64,000 nucleotides of DNA from G965267185 sp965267185 (GCA_965267185.1 OZ253937.1:744001-808000), one strand, 5' to 3'. Positions 1-8,208 are shown, numbered from the stretch's first letter. Numbers and translations: made by a program. Notes: a model not told the origin generated them from the sequence alone.

Positions 1-956
1 TGTCGCGCGAGCCGGTTTTCGAGACCTTGCGCGCCAATCCGGATGCCGCCGCCAAGGTGGAAGTGAAAAGCCGCTTCGGTTCGTTTTCGATGGTGCGCAA
101 AGACGGCGTTTGGTCGACACCCGACCGGTTCGATTATCCGATCGACCAAAACGACGTGCGGCGTTTGATCGTCGGCATTTCCGACATGCGCTACATCGAG
201 CGCAAGACATCGCGGCCGGAGCGCTTCGAACGCCTCGAGGTCGACGATGTGGACGGCATCAACGCGGAATCGGCCTATGTGCGGATTGCCGATGCCGACG
301 ACAAGGTGCTGGCCGAAGCGATTATCGGCCGGCCCAGCGCGCGCTTTATCGACGGCTCGTCGAGCGGTACCTACATTCGCGAACCCGATACCAACAATGT
401 GTGGCTGGTCAGCGGGGTCGCGAGCGTACAAACCCGCCTGATCCCCTGGCTGGAGCGCACGATCGTGTCGGTGCCCGCCAACACGGTGGCGGGTATCGAG
501 CTCGGCAGCGGGGATGAGGCCGTCATGCTCTCGCGCGAGACGCCTGACACCGACGATTTCGTGCTCGCCGATGCGCCGGACGACCGCGCCTTGAATGGGC
601 GCAAAGTGACGACTATCAGCCGGGCTCTGGCGAATGTCGATCTGGAGGATGTCAAACCGCGCGCCGACTTGGCGCTGCCCGACGATGCGCAAACCGCCAA
701 AGTCACGACGTTCGATGGCGTTACGGTGACCGCGCGGCTGGCGCAAATCGACAACAAAGCGTGGGGCACGTTCGAAGCTGCTTACACCGGCGATCCGGCC
801 GATCAGTCGGAGGAGGCGAAAGCGGCGCGGGCCAGCGTCGAGGAGATCAACCGGCGCGTCGGCAACTGGGTGTACTGGGTGCCGAGCGCGACCTACGAAA
901 ACCTCACGACTACGCTCGACGGCGTTCTCGAGGCCAAGACCGACGAAGCTTCCTAG
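1..956 (+). CDS. DUF4340 domain-containing protein (5' end outside window)
   Basis: The reading frame is open from base 3 to the TAG at 954-956, so the true start lies upstream and only about 317 residues are visible. The sequence resembles DUF4340 proteins: soluble beta-rich repeats with phrases such as DGVWSTPDRFDYPID, NVWLVSG and a second similar half. Genes of this family usually sit directly downstream of ABC-2/GldG-type gliding or auxiliary transport genes, which would lie to the left of this window. No membrane segment is visible in this part. The biochemical role is not known. The stop codon lies within the first bases of the inverted-repeat element that follows, so that element supplies the last bases of the gene. 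Confidence 0.75.
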   Translation, partial: SREPVFETLRANPDAAAKVEVKSRFGSFSMVRKDGVWSTPDRFDYPIDQNDVRRLIVGISDMRYIERKTSRPERFERLEVDDVDGINAESAYVRIADADDKVLAEAIIGRPSARFIDGSSSGTYIREPDTNNVWLVSGVASVQTRLIPWLERTIVSVPANTVAGIELGSGDEAVMLSRETPDTDDFVLADAPDDRALNGRKVTTISRALANVDLEDVKPRADLALPDDAQTAKVTTFDGVTVTARLAQIDNKAWGTFEAAYTGDPADQSEEAKAARASVEEINRRVGNWVYWVPSATYENLTTTLDGVLEAKTDEAS

Positions 957-1227
957 AGCGGTTCCTGGTCAGATTGAACCATTCTGGCGGTGCGGATTTG
1001 TGTCAAGACCAAGGGTTTCGGCGAAGAGCATAGCCAAAGCTACGGTCGAGCCGAAACCCGCCGGAATTGGCGCAAAGCCGCCCGCCCCTTCGGGTTGGCG
1101 ATAGGCGGGCAGCCACTTTGTCAGACGGCTTGCCCGATGACACCGCATCGCGCTGCGCCGTCTTCCGCGTGGACTGCCGCCCCGATCGCCAACAGAATTG
1201 ATTCTATCTGACCAGGAACCGCTCTAG
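953..1227. mobile_element. MITE-like element with 22-bp terminal inverted repeats
   Basis: The ends 953-974 and 1206-1227 are perfect inverted repeats of 22 bp, beginning CTAGAGCGGTTCC and ending with its complement. Similarity continues imperfectly inward for another 15-20 bases. The 231-bp interior has no convincing gene but holds two hairpins: GGGTTTCGGC at 1013-1022 with GCCGAAACCC at 1050-1059, and GCCCGCC at 1080-1086 with GGCGGGC at 1104-1110. Size, perfect termini and lack of coding suggest a non-autonomous transposable element. An RNA-level hairpin repeat is the alternative. No target-site duplication is obvious. Confidence 0.6.
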
Positions 1228-1321
1228 CAGCCGCTCCATCGCTCCGCTAATTTACCGCCGGTCTGATCTCTCAGGGTCAGGCCGGCGGTTTCGTTTGTGT
1301 GGCGGTTTTCGGAGAGAAGCG

Positions 1322-2113
1322 ATGGATTTGGGAATAGCGGAGAAGCGGGCCCTCGTTATGGGCGCCAGCCGGGGTATCGGGCGCGGTATTGCCGAAGCTC
1401 TTGCGGCGGAGGGCGTGCGTGTCATTCTCGGCAGCCGCGACGGCGATAAATGTGCCGCCATCGCTCAGGAAATCGCCCAACGTACCGGCGTGGAAACCCA
1501 TGGGATCGCCTGCGATCTCTCCGATCCGGCGGCGATCGACGGGGTGGCGGCGTTTGCGCAAGATACGTTGGGCGGCGTCGACATCTTGGTGAACAACACC
1601 GGTGGCCCGCCATTCGGGGCGATCAGCCAGGTCGATATCGATACCTGGCGTGCGCAGTTCGAGACCATGGTGCTGAGCGTATTGCGGCTAACCGGCCACG
1701 TTTTGCCGGGCATGCGCGAGCGTCAATGGGGCCGCATCCTCATCGTGACCTCGACCGGGGTGGTCGAACCGATCCCCGAGTTGGGTATTTCCAACACGCT
1801 CCGCGTGTCGCTCGCCAACTGGGCCAAAACCTTGAGCTTCGAAGTGGCGCGCGACAACGTCACGGTGAACCTGTTGATGCCCGGACGCATCGGCACCGAG
1901 CGCTTGGAGCAGTTCTACACGGTCAACTCCGAGCAAACCGGCCGACCGATTGAGGACGTCAGAGCCGACGTCGCCGCGGCGATCCCCATGGGCCGGGTTG
2001 GCCGGGTCGAGGAGTTTGCTGCGTTAGCGGCTTTCCTGGCGGGGCAGAACGCTGGCTACATTACCGGCACGGCGACGGCGATCGACGGTGGCCTGACCCG
2101 CCGCAGCCTCTAA
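1322..2113 (+). CDS. SDR family oxidoreductase with atypical active site
   Basis: A 263-residue short-chain dehydrogenase/reductase fold, probably cytosolic and NAD(P)-dependent. The nucleotide-binding glycine motif is MGASRGIG (residues 13-20), followed by NNTGGPPFG (91-99). The catalytic Ser is S144 in VTSTG. The usual YxxxK pair should stand at 157 and 161 but reads S157 and R161 (in GISNTLRVS), so the catalytic Tyr and Lys are both absent. Such degenerate 3-oxoacyl-ACP-reductase-like SDRs form a known subgroup of unknown substrate. The ATG at 1322 is preferred over the in-frame GTG at 1295 because GGAGAG lies just upstream at 1311. It converges on the cyclase gene with a 10-bp gap. Confidence 0.88.
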   Translation: MDLGIAEKRALVMGASRGIGRGIAEALAAEGVRVILGSRDGDKCAAIAQEIAQRTGVETHGIACDLSDPAAIDGVAAFAQDTLGGVDILVNNTGGPPFGAISQVDIDTWRAQFETMVLSVLRLTGHVLPGMRERQWGRILIVTSTGVVEPIPELGISNTLRVSLANWAKTLSFEVARDNVTVNLLMPGRIGTERLEQFYTVNSEQTGRPIEDVRADVAAAIPMGRVGRVEEFAALAAFLAGQNAGYITGTATAIDGGLTRRSL

Positions 2114-2123
2114 AGCGAAGGCC

Positions 2124-3956
2124 TCAAGACGCCGCGGCGGCGGCGGGCTGGCGTGGAGAATTGCCAGCGTTATCAGGAAGTTCGCGGGCGTCGTCGAGAA
2201 TATAGATCCGCATCGGCTCCTGGCGGCCCCGCACCTCGGTATCTTCGCTTCGCCAGGCGGCGTTTTCGAGCGCGCAGAGTTCAACGACGCGCTGCGAGAT
2301 AATCAACTGAGCGCCGTACTCCTTGGTCTTCGATTCCAGCCGGCTGGCCGTGTTCACGGTGTCGCCGATGGCGGTAATCGAGGTGGCCCGGGCATAGCCC
2401 ATCTCGCCGACAATCGCCGGGCCCACATGGATGCCGATACCGATCCTGAGCGGCGCCGGCAGATCGGCCCTTAGCAGATCGTTCAACTCATCGAGCCGCT
2501 CTGCCATGGTGCGGGCCGCCTGGAGCGCCGTTTCGCAGCCGCGCTCGGCGCTCTGATCGACCCCGAACAGGGCCATGATGCCGTCGCCGATAAACTTGTC
2601 GACGCGCCCGCCCGCGCCCTCGATGGCTTCACCCATGGAGCGGAAATACCGGTTCAGGATGAACACTACATCGTAGGGCAGCTTTTGCTCCGACAACGTC
2701 GTGAAGCCGCGGATATCGGCGAACAGAATGGCGATTTCCTGCTCTTGGCCTTGCGTCGAGGCCGTTTTAGCGAAGCCGTCGCGCGGGTTGGCGTTGGGCG
2801 GCAGCAGCGGCGTTACCGAGATGTCTTCGGTGGGACGAAGCTGGCAGGCCAGGCGCACGTCCGGCGCGGCTTTCACCCGGCGCAGCACTTTGCGTTCGTC
2901 ATCCGAGGCTTCCGGCAGGACCGCCAGATCGCTGTTGACGCGCACCCGGCACGTCGAGCACCGGCCCCGTCCGCCGCACACCGAGGCGTGGGGGATATCG
3001 TTCAACATGCTCGCCTCCAGCACCGAACTGCCCGGGGCAGTCTCGACGACACGGCCGGCCGGGTAGGAAACGCGCACAAAGCCGCGGCGGCGCTCGGCAT
3101 AGAGCCGGATGCCGCGGGCGACCAGCGTGCCGACCAGCAGCGCGGCGAGCAGGATGAATATCTGGTTTTCCAATGCGCCGAGTTGGGCGGCCTGCTCGCG
3201 CGTCGGCGCGTTGACCTCGAACGCCAGATCGAGGCGAAAACCGGGATCGTCGGCAGCCAGGGCGCCGACGGCGCGCCCGCCATTGACGAAGCCGAGCAAC
3301 CCGAGTACCGGCACCAGCAGCGCCAGCCCGTAGAGCCACGCCATTGCTGCCGCAAACCACGGCCGCAGGCGCAGCCAGTAGTACAGGCCGATGCAGGCGT
3401 GGACCCAGATGATGATGGTCGCTGCTGTCTGCTTCAAGCCATGGAAAGGGTCGTCGACCCACAACGCCATCAGCACATAGGCGTAGGTGTCGTTGGTGCC
3501 GTAGAGCTCGACGGCGGTGCGGGTGCCGAGGAGATGGCTGACCAGCAGAATCGGCGCCGCAAAGCCGAGAATCAGCTGCAAGGCCTCGCCGACCGGCATT
3601 TTGAGCTGGCGCCGCCGGTAAATCGCGTTCAGCGCCAGCATCATGTGGAGCAGCAGCGAGCCCAGCAGCAACACCGAGCCCACCGGGTTACGCCACGCCA
3701 AAAGGAAGTATTTCCGGCCTTCTTCCATCGCCTCCAGCGAGATCAGGCCGAGGGCGTGGTTACCCAAATGGGTGGTCACGTAGACGAACAGGATCACGCC
3801 GGTCCACAGGCGCAACCCGCGCAACGTGACGGGAAAGCGCCGTTTTCCGGTATTTAGAGCTTGCGGGGAGGTAATCTGCCCGGTGGTCGCTGACACGATC
3901 TTGAACTCAGCCCGATTGCCACTATATCGACGCCCAGAGTAGCATGCGGACCGCAC
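2124..3956 (-). CDS. membrane adenylate/guanylate cyclase with 2Fe-2S ferredoxin domain
   Basis: A 610-residue three-part protein. Residues about 46-282 contain six likely membrane helices with histidines at 63, 67, 104, 141 and 186, resembling the heme-b anchors of succinate dehydrogenase/fumarate reductase. Residues about 293-385 are a plant-type 2Fe-2S ferredoxin domain with C327, C333, C336 and C371. Residues about 408-590 are a class III nucleotide cyclase domain with metal-binding D414 (FADIRGF) and D458 (GDGIMALFG), and IGDTVNTASRLES. It should make cAMP (or cGMP) at the inner membrane, perhaps under redox or quinone control; that control is inferred. The longest start is a GTG at 3956. 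A GTG at 3896, before SATTGQITS, is an equally plausible start. Confidence 0.87.
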   Translation of the reverse strand: MRSACYSGRRYSGNRAEFKIVSATTGQITSPQALNTGKRRFPVTLRGLRLWTGVILFVYVTTHLGNHALGLISLEAMEEGRKYFLLAWRNPVGSVLLLGSLLLHMMLALNAIYRRRQLKMPVGEALQLILGFAAPILLVSHLLGTRTAVELYGTNDTYAYVLMALWVDDPFHGLKQTAATIIIWVHACIGLYYWLRLRPWFAAAMAWLYGLALLVPVLGLLGFVNGGRAVGALAADDPGFRLDLAFEVNAPTREQAAQLGALENQIFILLAALLVGTLVARGIRLYAERRRGFVRVSYPAGRVVETAPGSSVLEASMLNDIPHASVCGGRGRCSTCRVRVNSDLAVLPEASDDERKVLRRVKAAPDVRLACQLRPTEDISVTPLLPPNANPRDGFAKTASTQGQEQEIAILFADIRGFTTLSEQKLPYDVVFILNRYFRSMGEAIEGAGGRVDKFIGDGIMALFGVDQSAERGCETALQAARTMAERLDELNDLLRADLPAPLRIGIGIHVGPAIVGEMGYARATSITAIGDTVNTASRLESKTKEYGAQLIISQRVVELCALENAAWRSEDTEVRGRQEPMRIYILDDARELPDNAGNSPRQPAAAAAS

Positions 3957-4035
3957 GCTAGATACTTAGGGTAACACACTGTTCAACCAATCCCGGAGCG
4001 TGGGGGCTCCGGCCAAGCCACCGGGAGATGAATTG

Positions 4036-4518
4036 ATGCGTAAATACCTCTACGTAGCCGCGGCGGGTCTCATGGCGATGGGCCTGTTGTCCGGCAACGC
4101 CTGGGCCGTCAGCAGCGATCCGGATCCGCTCACGCCGACCCAAGTCAAAGCGCAGCTGGCGAAGGCGGAAACCTCGATTACGAACGAGCAATACAAGGTG
4201 GCGATCCGCACCTTGAACGATATCGTTCGCACCAATCCGCGCAATGCCGACGCCTACAATTTGCTGGGTTTCAGCTACCGCAAAACCAAGGATTTCAAGC
4301 GGGCGGAGCGCAACTACAACCGCGCGCTGCGTCTCGATCCCGATCATAAAGGGGCGCTCGAATATATGGGCGAGCTATTCCTGGAGACCAACCGCCGCGA
4401 GAAGGCCCAAGAGCTGCTCGCGCGTTTGGAGAAGCTCTGCCCCAACGGGTGCGAAGAGCTCGATGTTCTCCGGGCCGCCTTCGACGGCAACCAGACCACC
4501 CAGCGCAGAGCCTGGTAG
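4036..4518 (+). CDS. secreted tetratricopeptide repeat protein
   Basis: A 160-residue protein with an N-terminal signal peptide (MRKYLYVAAAGLMAMG, likely cleavage after AWA at residue 24), so periplasmic. Residues about 40-130 form roughly two and a half TPR units (NADAYNLLGFSYRKTKDFKRAERNYNRALRLDPDHKGAL is typical and is described here only by position 70-108 in essence). C135 and C139 in KLCPNGCEEL could form a disulfide. The role is probably protein-protein interaction; the partner is unknown. The ATG at 4036 is chosen because GGGAG lies at 4023-4027 and it gives a proper signal peptide; an upstream in-frame start at 4000 would bury it. Confidence 0.8.
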   Translation: MRKYLYVAAAGLMAMGLLSGNAWAVSSDPDPLTPTQVKAQLAKAETSITNEQYKVAIRTLNDIVRTNPRNADAYNLLGFSYRKTKDFKRAERNYNRALRLDPDHKGALEYMGELFLETNRREKAQELLARLEKLCPNGCEELDVLRAAFDGNQTTQRRAW

Positions 4519-4522
4519 CGCC

Positions 4523-4542
4523 CTAAAATTCTAGAATTTTAG
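4523..4542. repeat. 20-bp perfect AT-rich palindrome
   Basis: CTAAAATTCTAGAATTTTAG is a perfect palindrome starting five bases after the stop codon of the TPR gene. It is followed by a second symmetric run, GGCCGGCC-type sequence, at about 4543-4552. It could act as a terminator stem or a protein-binding site. A shorter relative, CTAAAATTTTAG, occurs at 41605-41616. Confidence 0.5.
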
Positions 4543-4557
4543 CCGGCCGGCCGCGCT

Positions 4558-4686
4558 AAGCCCCTCTCCCATGGGGAGAGGGGTTGGGGTGAGGGGGTAA
4601 GATATATCGAGGATATACTCTGACCGTCCCTAAACCCTCACCCGGCTCGCTAGCGCTCGCCACCCTCTCCCTCAGGGAGAGGGTTA
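4558..4686 (+). repeat. double-hairpin intergenic repeat, copy A
   Basis: A 129-bp unit built from two GC-rich hairpins (CCCCTCTCCC-ATG-GGGAGAGGGG near 4561-4583 and ACCCTCTCCC-TCA-GGGAGAGGGT near 4662-4685). They are joined by a conserved middle with AGGATAT and CCGTCCCTAAACCCTCAC. GGGGTGAGGG and CCCTCACCC can also pair, closing the whole unit. Close copies lie at 13967-14095 (same orientation), 39054-39180 and 30749-30876 (opposite orientation). It fills most of the 317-bp gap between the TPR gene and the next gene. Rho-independent termination or mRNA stabilisation is plausible. Confidence 0.85.
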
Positions 4687-4835
4687 ATAGCGACTAAATG
4701 GCGAGATTGCAGTTGTTTGGCCGGCCGTTTGATTCGGGCGGTTTTGTCTCAAATTCGGGATAAATGCGCCGCGATCTGCGTTGATTGATGCCTGTTTGGC
4801 ACGCAAACTGGGCCTCGGATGGAACCGAGAGGCCC

Positions 4836-5219
4836 ATGATTCAAGCTCTACAGAGCGCCATCGCCGGCCTGCGCGTGTCAGCAGAACGCCTCGGCGTGGC
4901 GGCCAATAATATCGCGAACGTGCGGAGCAGCGGCGGTGTCGATCCGTATGATGGATACGTGCCGCAAACGCTGGAGCAGTCAACCAACGCTCAAGGCTTG
5001 CCGACCTCCTCGGTTGGCACGGTCTCGCCGGCGTTTTACCCGGTCTACGATCCCAACAATTCCCGCGCCAATGCCGACGGGCTGGTGGGCTATCCGAATG
5101 TGGATCTGGCCGCCAATATCGTCGATATGAAAATCGCTGAGCAGAGCTATAAGGCAAATATGGTGACCATCCGCGCCGCCAGCGACATGATGAAAGTACT
5201 GCTCGACGAAACTGCCTAG
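4836..5219 (+). CDS. flagellar basal-body rod-like protein (FlgB/FlgC family)
   Basis: A 127-residue protein. The N-terminus (residues 5-30, with SAIAGLRVSAERLGVAANN) matches the flagellar rod N-terminal signature. The C-terminus (about 85-125, with VDLAANIVDMKIAEQSYKAN) matches the rod/hook C-terminal domain. Length fits FlgC. In a true flagellum such proteins form the proximal rod in the periplasm. No other flagellar gene is present in the window, so this is an orphan, and whether it assembles into a rod is open. ATG 4836 is preceded by GAGAGG. Lineage homologues are often annotated simply as basal-body rod C-terminal proteins. Confidence 0.75.
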   Translation: MIQALQSAIAGLRVSAERLGVAANNIANVRSSGGVDPYDGYVPQTLEQSTNAQGLPTSSVGTVSPAFYPVYDPNNSRANADGLVGYPNVDLAANIVDMKIAEQSYKANMVTIRAASDMMKVLLDETA

Positions 5220-5366
5220 CGCGGTATTCTCATTATCTCAGACTACCGACGTTCTTCATCCTGAGGAGGGTAAAGGGCCCGCTCGAAAGTCGGGATTTCT
5301 TGACTCGATCCAAGTATTAGCTCGTTACCCTATGCCCCTTACTTTCCCGGCAACAATGAGCTGTCT

Positions 5367-5708
5367 TCACTTGTGGTATTCGGTCGCTGTTATTTTACCG
5401 GTAGCATCATTGATCCAACAATCGTGACCGGACCAAGTGTAAGCAATCAAAGGCTCTCTCTGCACTACGGACATATATGCGTCCGTTGATTCCGATGTTG
5501 GCAATTTAGCCACCCATAGCTCTTTTCCCTGTCGGTCAAATCCAAGCAAATTTCTGAACTGACCTGTTTTCCCGAGATTCTCATTTGGGTCGAGCAACAC
5601 CACAATTGCTTTTTTTGTCTCGAATGCTTCTCTGATTAGATGGGGCAGTTCGATAACGTGATTGGAATCAATCGTTAAACGCTTGCCTAAAACTTCAACT
5701 CTACTCAT
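5367..5708 (-). CDS. hypothetical protein
   Basis: An open frame of 113 codons starting with ATG at 5708, with GGAG 11 bases upstream. The product is soluble, with no signal peptide or membrane helix. It has mixed alpha/beta character and short phrases such as VVLLDPNENLGKTGQFRNL and YTWSGHDCWIND. No family was recognised. Base composition is clearly more AT-rich than the flanking genes, and the reading frame uses AT-ending codons, which suggests recent acquisition. It is convergent with the rod-like gene and upstream of the MoCo gene on the same strand but 46 bp away. A role cannot be assigned. Confidence 0.6.
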   Translation of the reverse strand: MSRVEVLGKRLTIDSNHVIELPHLIREAFETKKAIVVLLDPNENLGKTGQFRNLLGFDRQGKELWVAKLPTSESTDAYMSVVQREPLIAYTWSGHDCWINDATGKITATEYHK

Positions 5709-5753
5709 CGCAACAGCATCTCCGCTCTCAACTAGTCGCCGTCTGGCTCCAGC

Positions 5754-7400
5754 TTAAGCCTCGTCGCTCTTGGGCCGCATGAGATCGGCCAGGGCTTCCG
5801 GCGAATCCACGTCCAGCAAGACCCCGCTATCGGGCATCTCCACTTCGTGGACCAGGTCGGCATTGGCGCCGATCAGATGCTTGGCGCCCACATCGCCGTC
5901 GATCTCTTCCATCTCGGCGAAGAAGCGCTTGGCCCACAGCACCGGGTTGCCACGCTTGCCCTGCCAGGTGGGCACGACGATGGCGCGGCCGTCTGCCGGC
6001 GAAAAGGCCTCGATGAGACGCACCACATGGGCCGCCTGCACCCGCGGCATGTCGCCGAGCGCAACCAACGCGCCGTCGGCGTCGTCGGGGACGGCGGCGA
6101 TGCCAGTGCGCAGCGACGTGCTGAGGCCCTCGGCATAGTCCTCGTTATGGACGAAACTCACATTGGCGTTGGCGAGCACGGCGCGCACCCGGTCGGGCTC
6201 GTGGCCGGTGACGACGATGATGGGATCGGCCCCGGCCTCGCGCACCATGTCGACCGCGTGGCGCACCATCTCCTTGCCGTCGACCTTCGCGAGCAACTTG
6301 TTGACGACGCCCATGCGCCGTGACTGGCCGCCGGCCAGCACCACGCCGGCGATGCGCGGTTTGGCCGGCGTGGCCGCTACCTTTTGGCGCGGCGCGGCCT
6401 CGGCGCGGGGCAGGGGGCGGCTCGGGATTTCTTTCAACAGACCGCCGGTCCCCATGGCCCGGATATGGGCGGCGTCGACCGGCAGCTTCGCCAGCAGCCG
6501 CTCCAGCACCAAATCGTTGCCGCCGATCTTGGGCGAGCGCGCTGAGCCCGGCAGCGCCAGCACCGGAACGGTCCCGAGGGTCGCCACCACCAGCAGATTG
6601 CCCGGATCGACTGGCATGCCGAAATGATCGATGCGGCCGCCGGCCTCGACGATCCCGGCGGGGATCACGTCGCGCCGGTCGGTGGTCGCTGAGGCGCCGA
6701 CAATCAGGATCAGTTCCGCCCCGCCCGATGCGATCTCTTTCAGCGCCGCGGCGACCGCGCCGGTCTCGTGGCCGCTCTGCCGGTCACCGGCCAGCGTCGA
6801 GCCCAGGTCGTTGACGCGCGCGCCGATCACCGACGAGGTTTTCTCCAGCACTTTGGCTTGGCTGCCCGGCAATGTGGTTTGCAAGAGCGCCACCCGGTGG
6901 GCCTGGAAGGGCCGCAGGTTGAACAGGGCGCCGCCCCGGCGCGCTTCCGCTTCCGCCGCGGTTAGGTCTTTTTCGGCGACGGCGAAGGGGATGATCTTGA
7001 CCGTCGCGGCGATCTGGTTGGCCGCCACCCTGTCGCACGGCCGCACGGTGGCCACGGTGATGCCTTCGTCGATGGCGTTCACCGCGTCGATGCGCGCCGG
7101 ATCGAAATCCACCAGCCCGTCGGCGGCGGCGAACAGGTTGACCCGCCCGGTATTGGCAATGCCGAGGCGGATATTCTCGCCCGCTGCCGCTGTGCTGAGG
7201 CGCCGGGCGGCGTCGTTTTCGGTGATGTCGCCGGGCTCGAGCTGGAACACGGTGATCTCGGCCACCCCGGCCTCGGCCAGGGCGCCCACATCGGCGTCGC
7301 TCAGCACCTGGCCCTTGCGGTAGCGCTTACCGCCCAGGGTCTGGCTGTGGGCAAGGGTCGCGCCGGCGGCGCTTGCGACGGGAACGGGGCCAAATTTCAT
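5754..7400 (-). CDS. molybdopterin-binding / MoCo cytidylyltransferase fusion (MocA-type)
   Basis: A 548-residue fusion. Residues about 1-335 are a molybdopterin-binding domain of the MoeA/CinA type (ILIVGASATTDRRDVIPAG, then PGNLLVVATLGTVPVLALPG). Residues about 345-545 are a nucleotidyltransferase with the signature VVLAGGQSRRMG and the metal/product-binding phrase VALGDMPRV. Enzymes with this second domain transfer CMP to molybdopterin, giving the MCD form used by xanthine-oxidase-family hydroxylases. The CoxL-type hydroxylase encoded at 14953-17313 is a likely client. It is transcribed in the same direction as the cox cluster but separated from it by about 3 kb of unrelated genes. ATG 7400 gives a natural N-terminus. 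Confidence 0.88.
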   Translation of the reverse strand: MKFGPVPVASAAGATLAHSQTLGGKRYRKGQVLSDADVGALAEAGVAEITVFQLEPGDITENDAARRLSTAAAGENIRLGIANTGRVNLFAAADGLVDFDPARIDAVNAIDEGITVATVRPCDRVAANQIAATVKIIPFAVAEKDLTAAEAEARRGGALFNLRPFQAHRVALLQTTLPGSQAKVLEKTSSVIGARVNDLGSTLAGDRQSGHETGAVAAALKEIASGGAELILIVGASATTDRRDVIPAGIVEAGGRIDHFGMPVDPGNLLVVATLGTVPVLALPGSARSPKIGGNDLVLERLLAKLPVDAAHIRAMGTGGLLKEIPSRPLPRAEAAPRQKVAATPAKPRIAGVVLAGGQSRRMGVVNKLLAKVDGKEMVRHAVDMVREAGADPIIVVTGHEPDRVRAVLANANVSFVHNEDYAEGLSTSLRTGIAAVPDDADGALVALGDMPRVQAAHVVRLIEAFSPADGRAIVVPTWQGKRGNPVLWAKRFFAEMEEIDGDVGAKHLIGANADLVHEVEMPDSGVLLDVDSPEALADLMRPKSDEA

Positions 7401-7505
7401 GGTTGTGACTGTACTCGGCTGAAGTAAAGAATAAGAGTATCATGGCCGCCCACAAGAGGCGTGGGCAAAAACGCCAGTATTTAGGACCGGTTTTTAGGGG
7501 ACACG

Positions 7506-8096
7506 ATGCATTGGATGATTAAATGCCGTTCGAAGCCCAATACGGACGCGCTGCGCAACAAGACCATAGAAGATCACAAGAAGCATCTCGACAAATACCG
7601 CGACAATACGTGGTTTTCCGGACCGCTGTTCTCCGATGACGGCACCTCGGCGATCGGCAGCCTGCGCTTTATCGAGTTTCCCGACCGCGCTGCCGCCGAG
7701 GCCTATATCGAGGCCGACCCCTATACGACCGCGGGCATTTTCGCCGAGATCGATGTGGTGCGCTGGGAACCGGGGCTAACCCACAAGCAGCTGACCTATC
7801 CGCGAAAGGACGGCACCCTGCAGTTCATCGTCCGCAGCACCGATGCGCCGAATGCCTGCACGCTGCGCGCGCCGCTGGTCCAGGCCCATCGGGATTATAT
7901 GGACCGGCACGCCGACATCATCATCGCCCGCGGCCGCCTGGTCAGCGACGACGGCGCAAAGCCGGTCGGCAGCGCCGTGCTGCTCGACGTCGCCGATCGG
8001 GCGGCGGCGGAAATCTTCTGGGCGAACGAGCCGTTCAACGAAGCGGGGGTCTACCACCAAGCCACCATCGACCGCTGGATTTTTGGGCACGTGTAG
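7506..8096 (+). CDS. tandem YciI-like domain protein
   Basis: A 196-residue protein made of two similar halves of about 95 residues. Each half starts with a beta strand (MHWMIKCRSKP; LQFIVRSTD), has a helix with a conserved His-containing segment (DHKKHLDKY; AHRDYMDRH), a G-L/P-SDDG turn and a closing GS...L/F strand followed by EAY/EIFWAN. This is the ferredoxin-like YCII fold, here as an internal duplication. YCII proteins are related to dye-decolourising/chlorite-dismutase-like folds and some are hydrolases, but most have no known activity. ATG 7506 is preceded by AGGGG. No partner is evident from its neighbours. Confidence 0.78.
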   Translation: MHWMIKCRSKPNTDALRNKTIEDHKKHLDKYRDNTWFSGPLFSDDGTSAIGSLRFIEFPDRAAAEAYIEADPYTTAGIFAEIDVVRWEPGLTHKQLTYPRKDGTLQFIVRSTDAPNACTLRAPLVQAHRDYMDRHADIIIARGRLVSDDGAKPVGSAVLLDVADRAAAEIFWANEPFNEAGVYHQATIDRWIFGHV

Positions 8097-8208
8097 GGTG
8101 GACGATCACCGCTCGATCGCATTTTCAACCGCCGCAGCTACCGAGACCAAAGAACGCGCAGAATCCAAGTGGCTACGAGTTTCCTTTGAACTTTAAACCT
8201 GATTTCGA

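Noticed and set aside
990..1211. Open frame inside the 953-1227 element
   Set aside because: It is short, has no ribosome site or recognisable domain, and lies wholly inside a hairpin-bearing repeat element.
2685..3857. Long 390-codon frame on the plus strand opposite the cyclase
   Set aside because: High GC makes antisense frames long. The product is Arg/Gln-rich without domain features, and the cyclase on the other strand is unmistakable.
5250..5300. Possible remnant of a TTCATCCTGAGGAG-type repeat
   Set aside because: Only one degenerate arm is visible and no partner arm could be paired with confidence.
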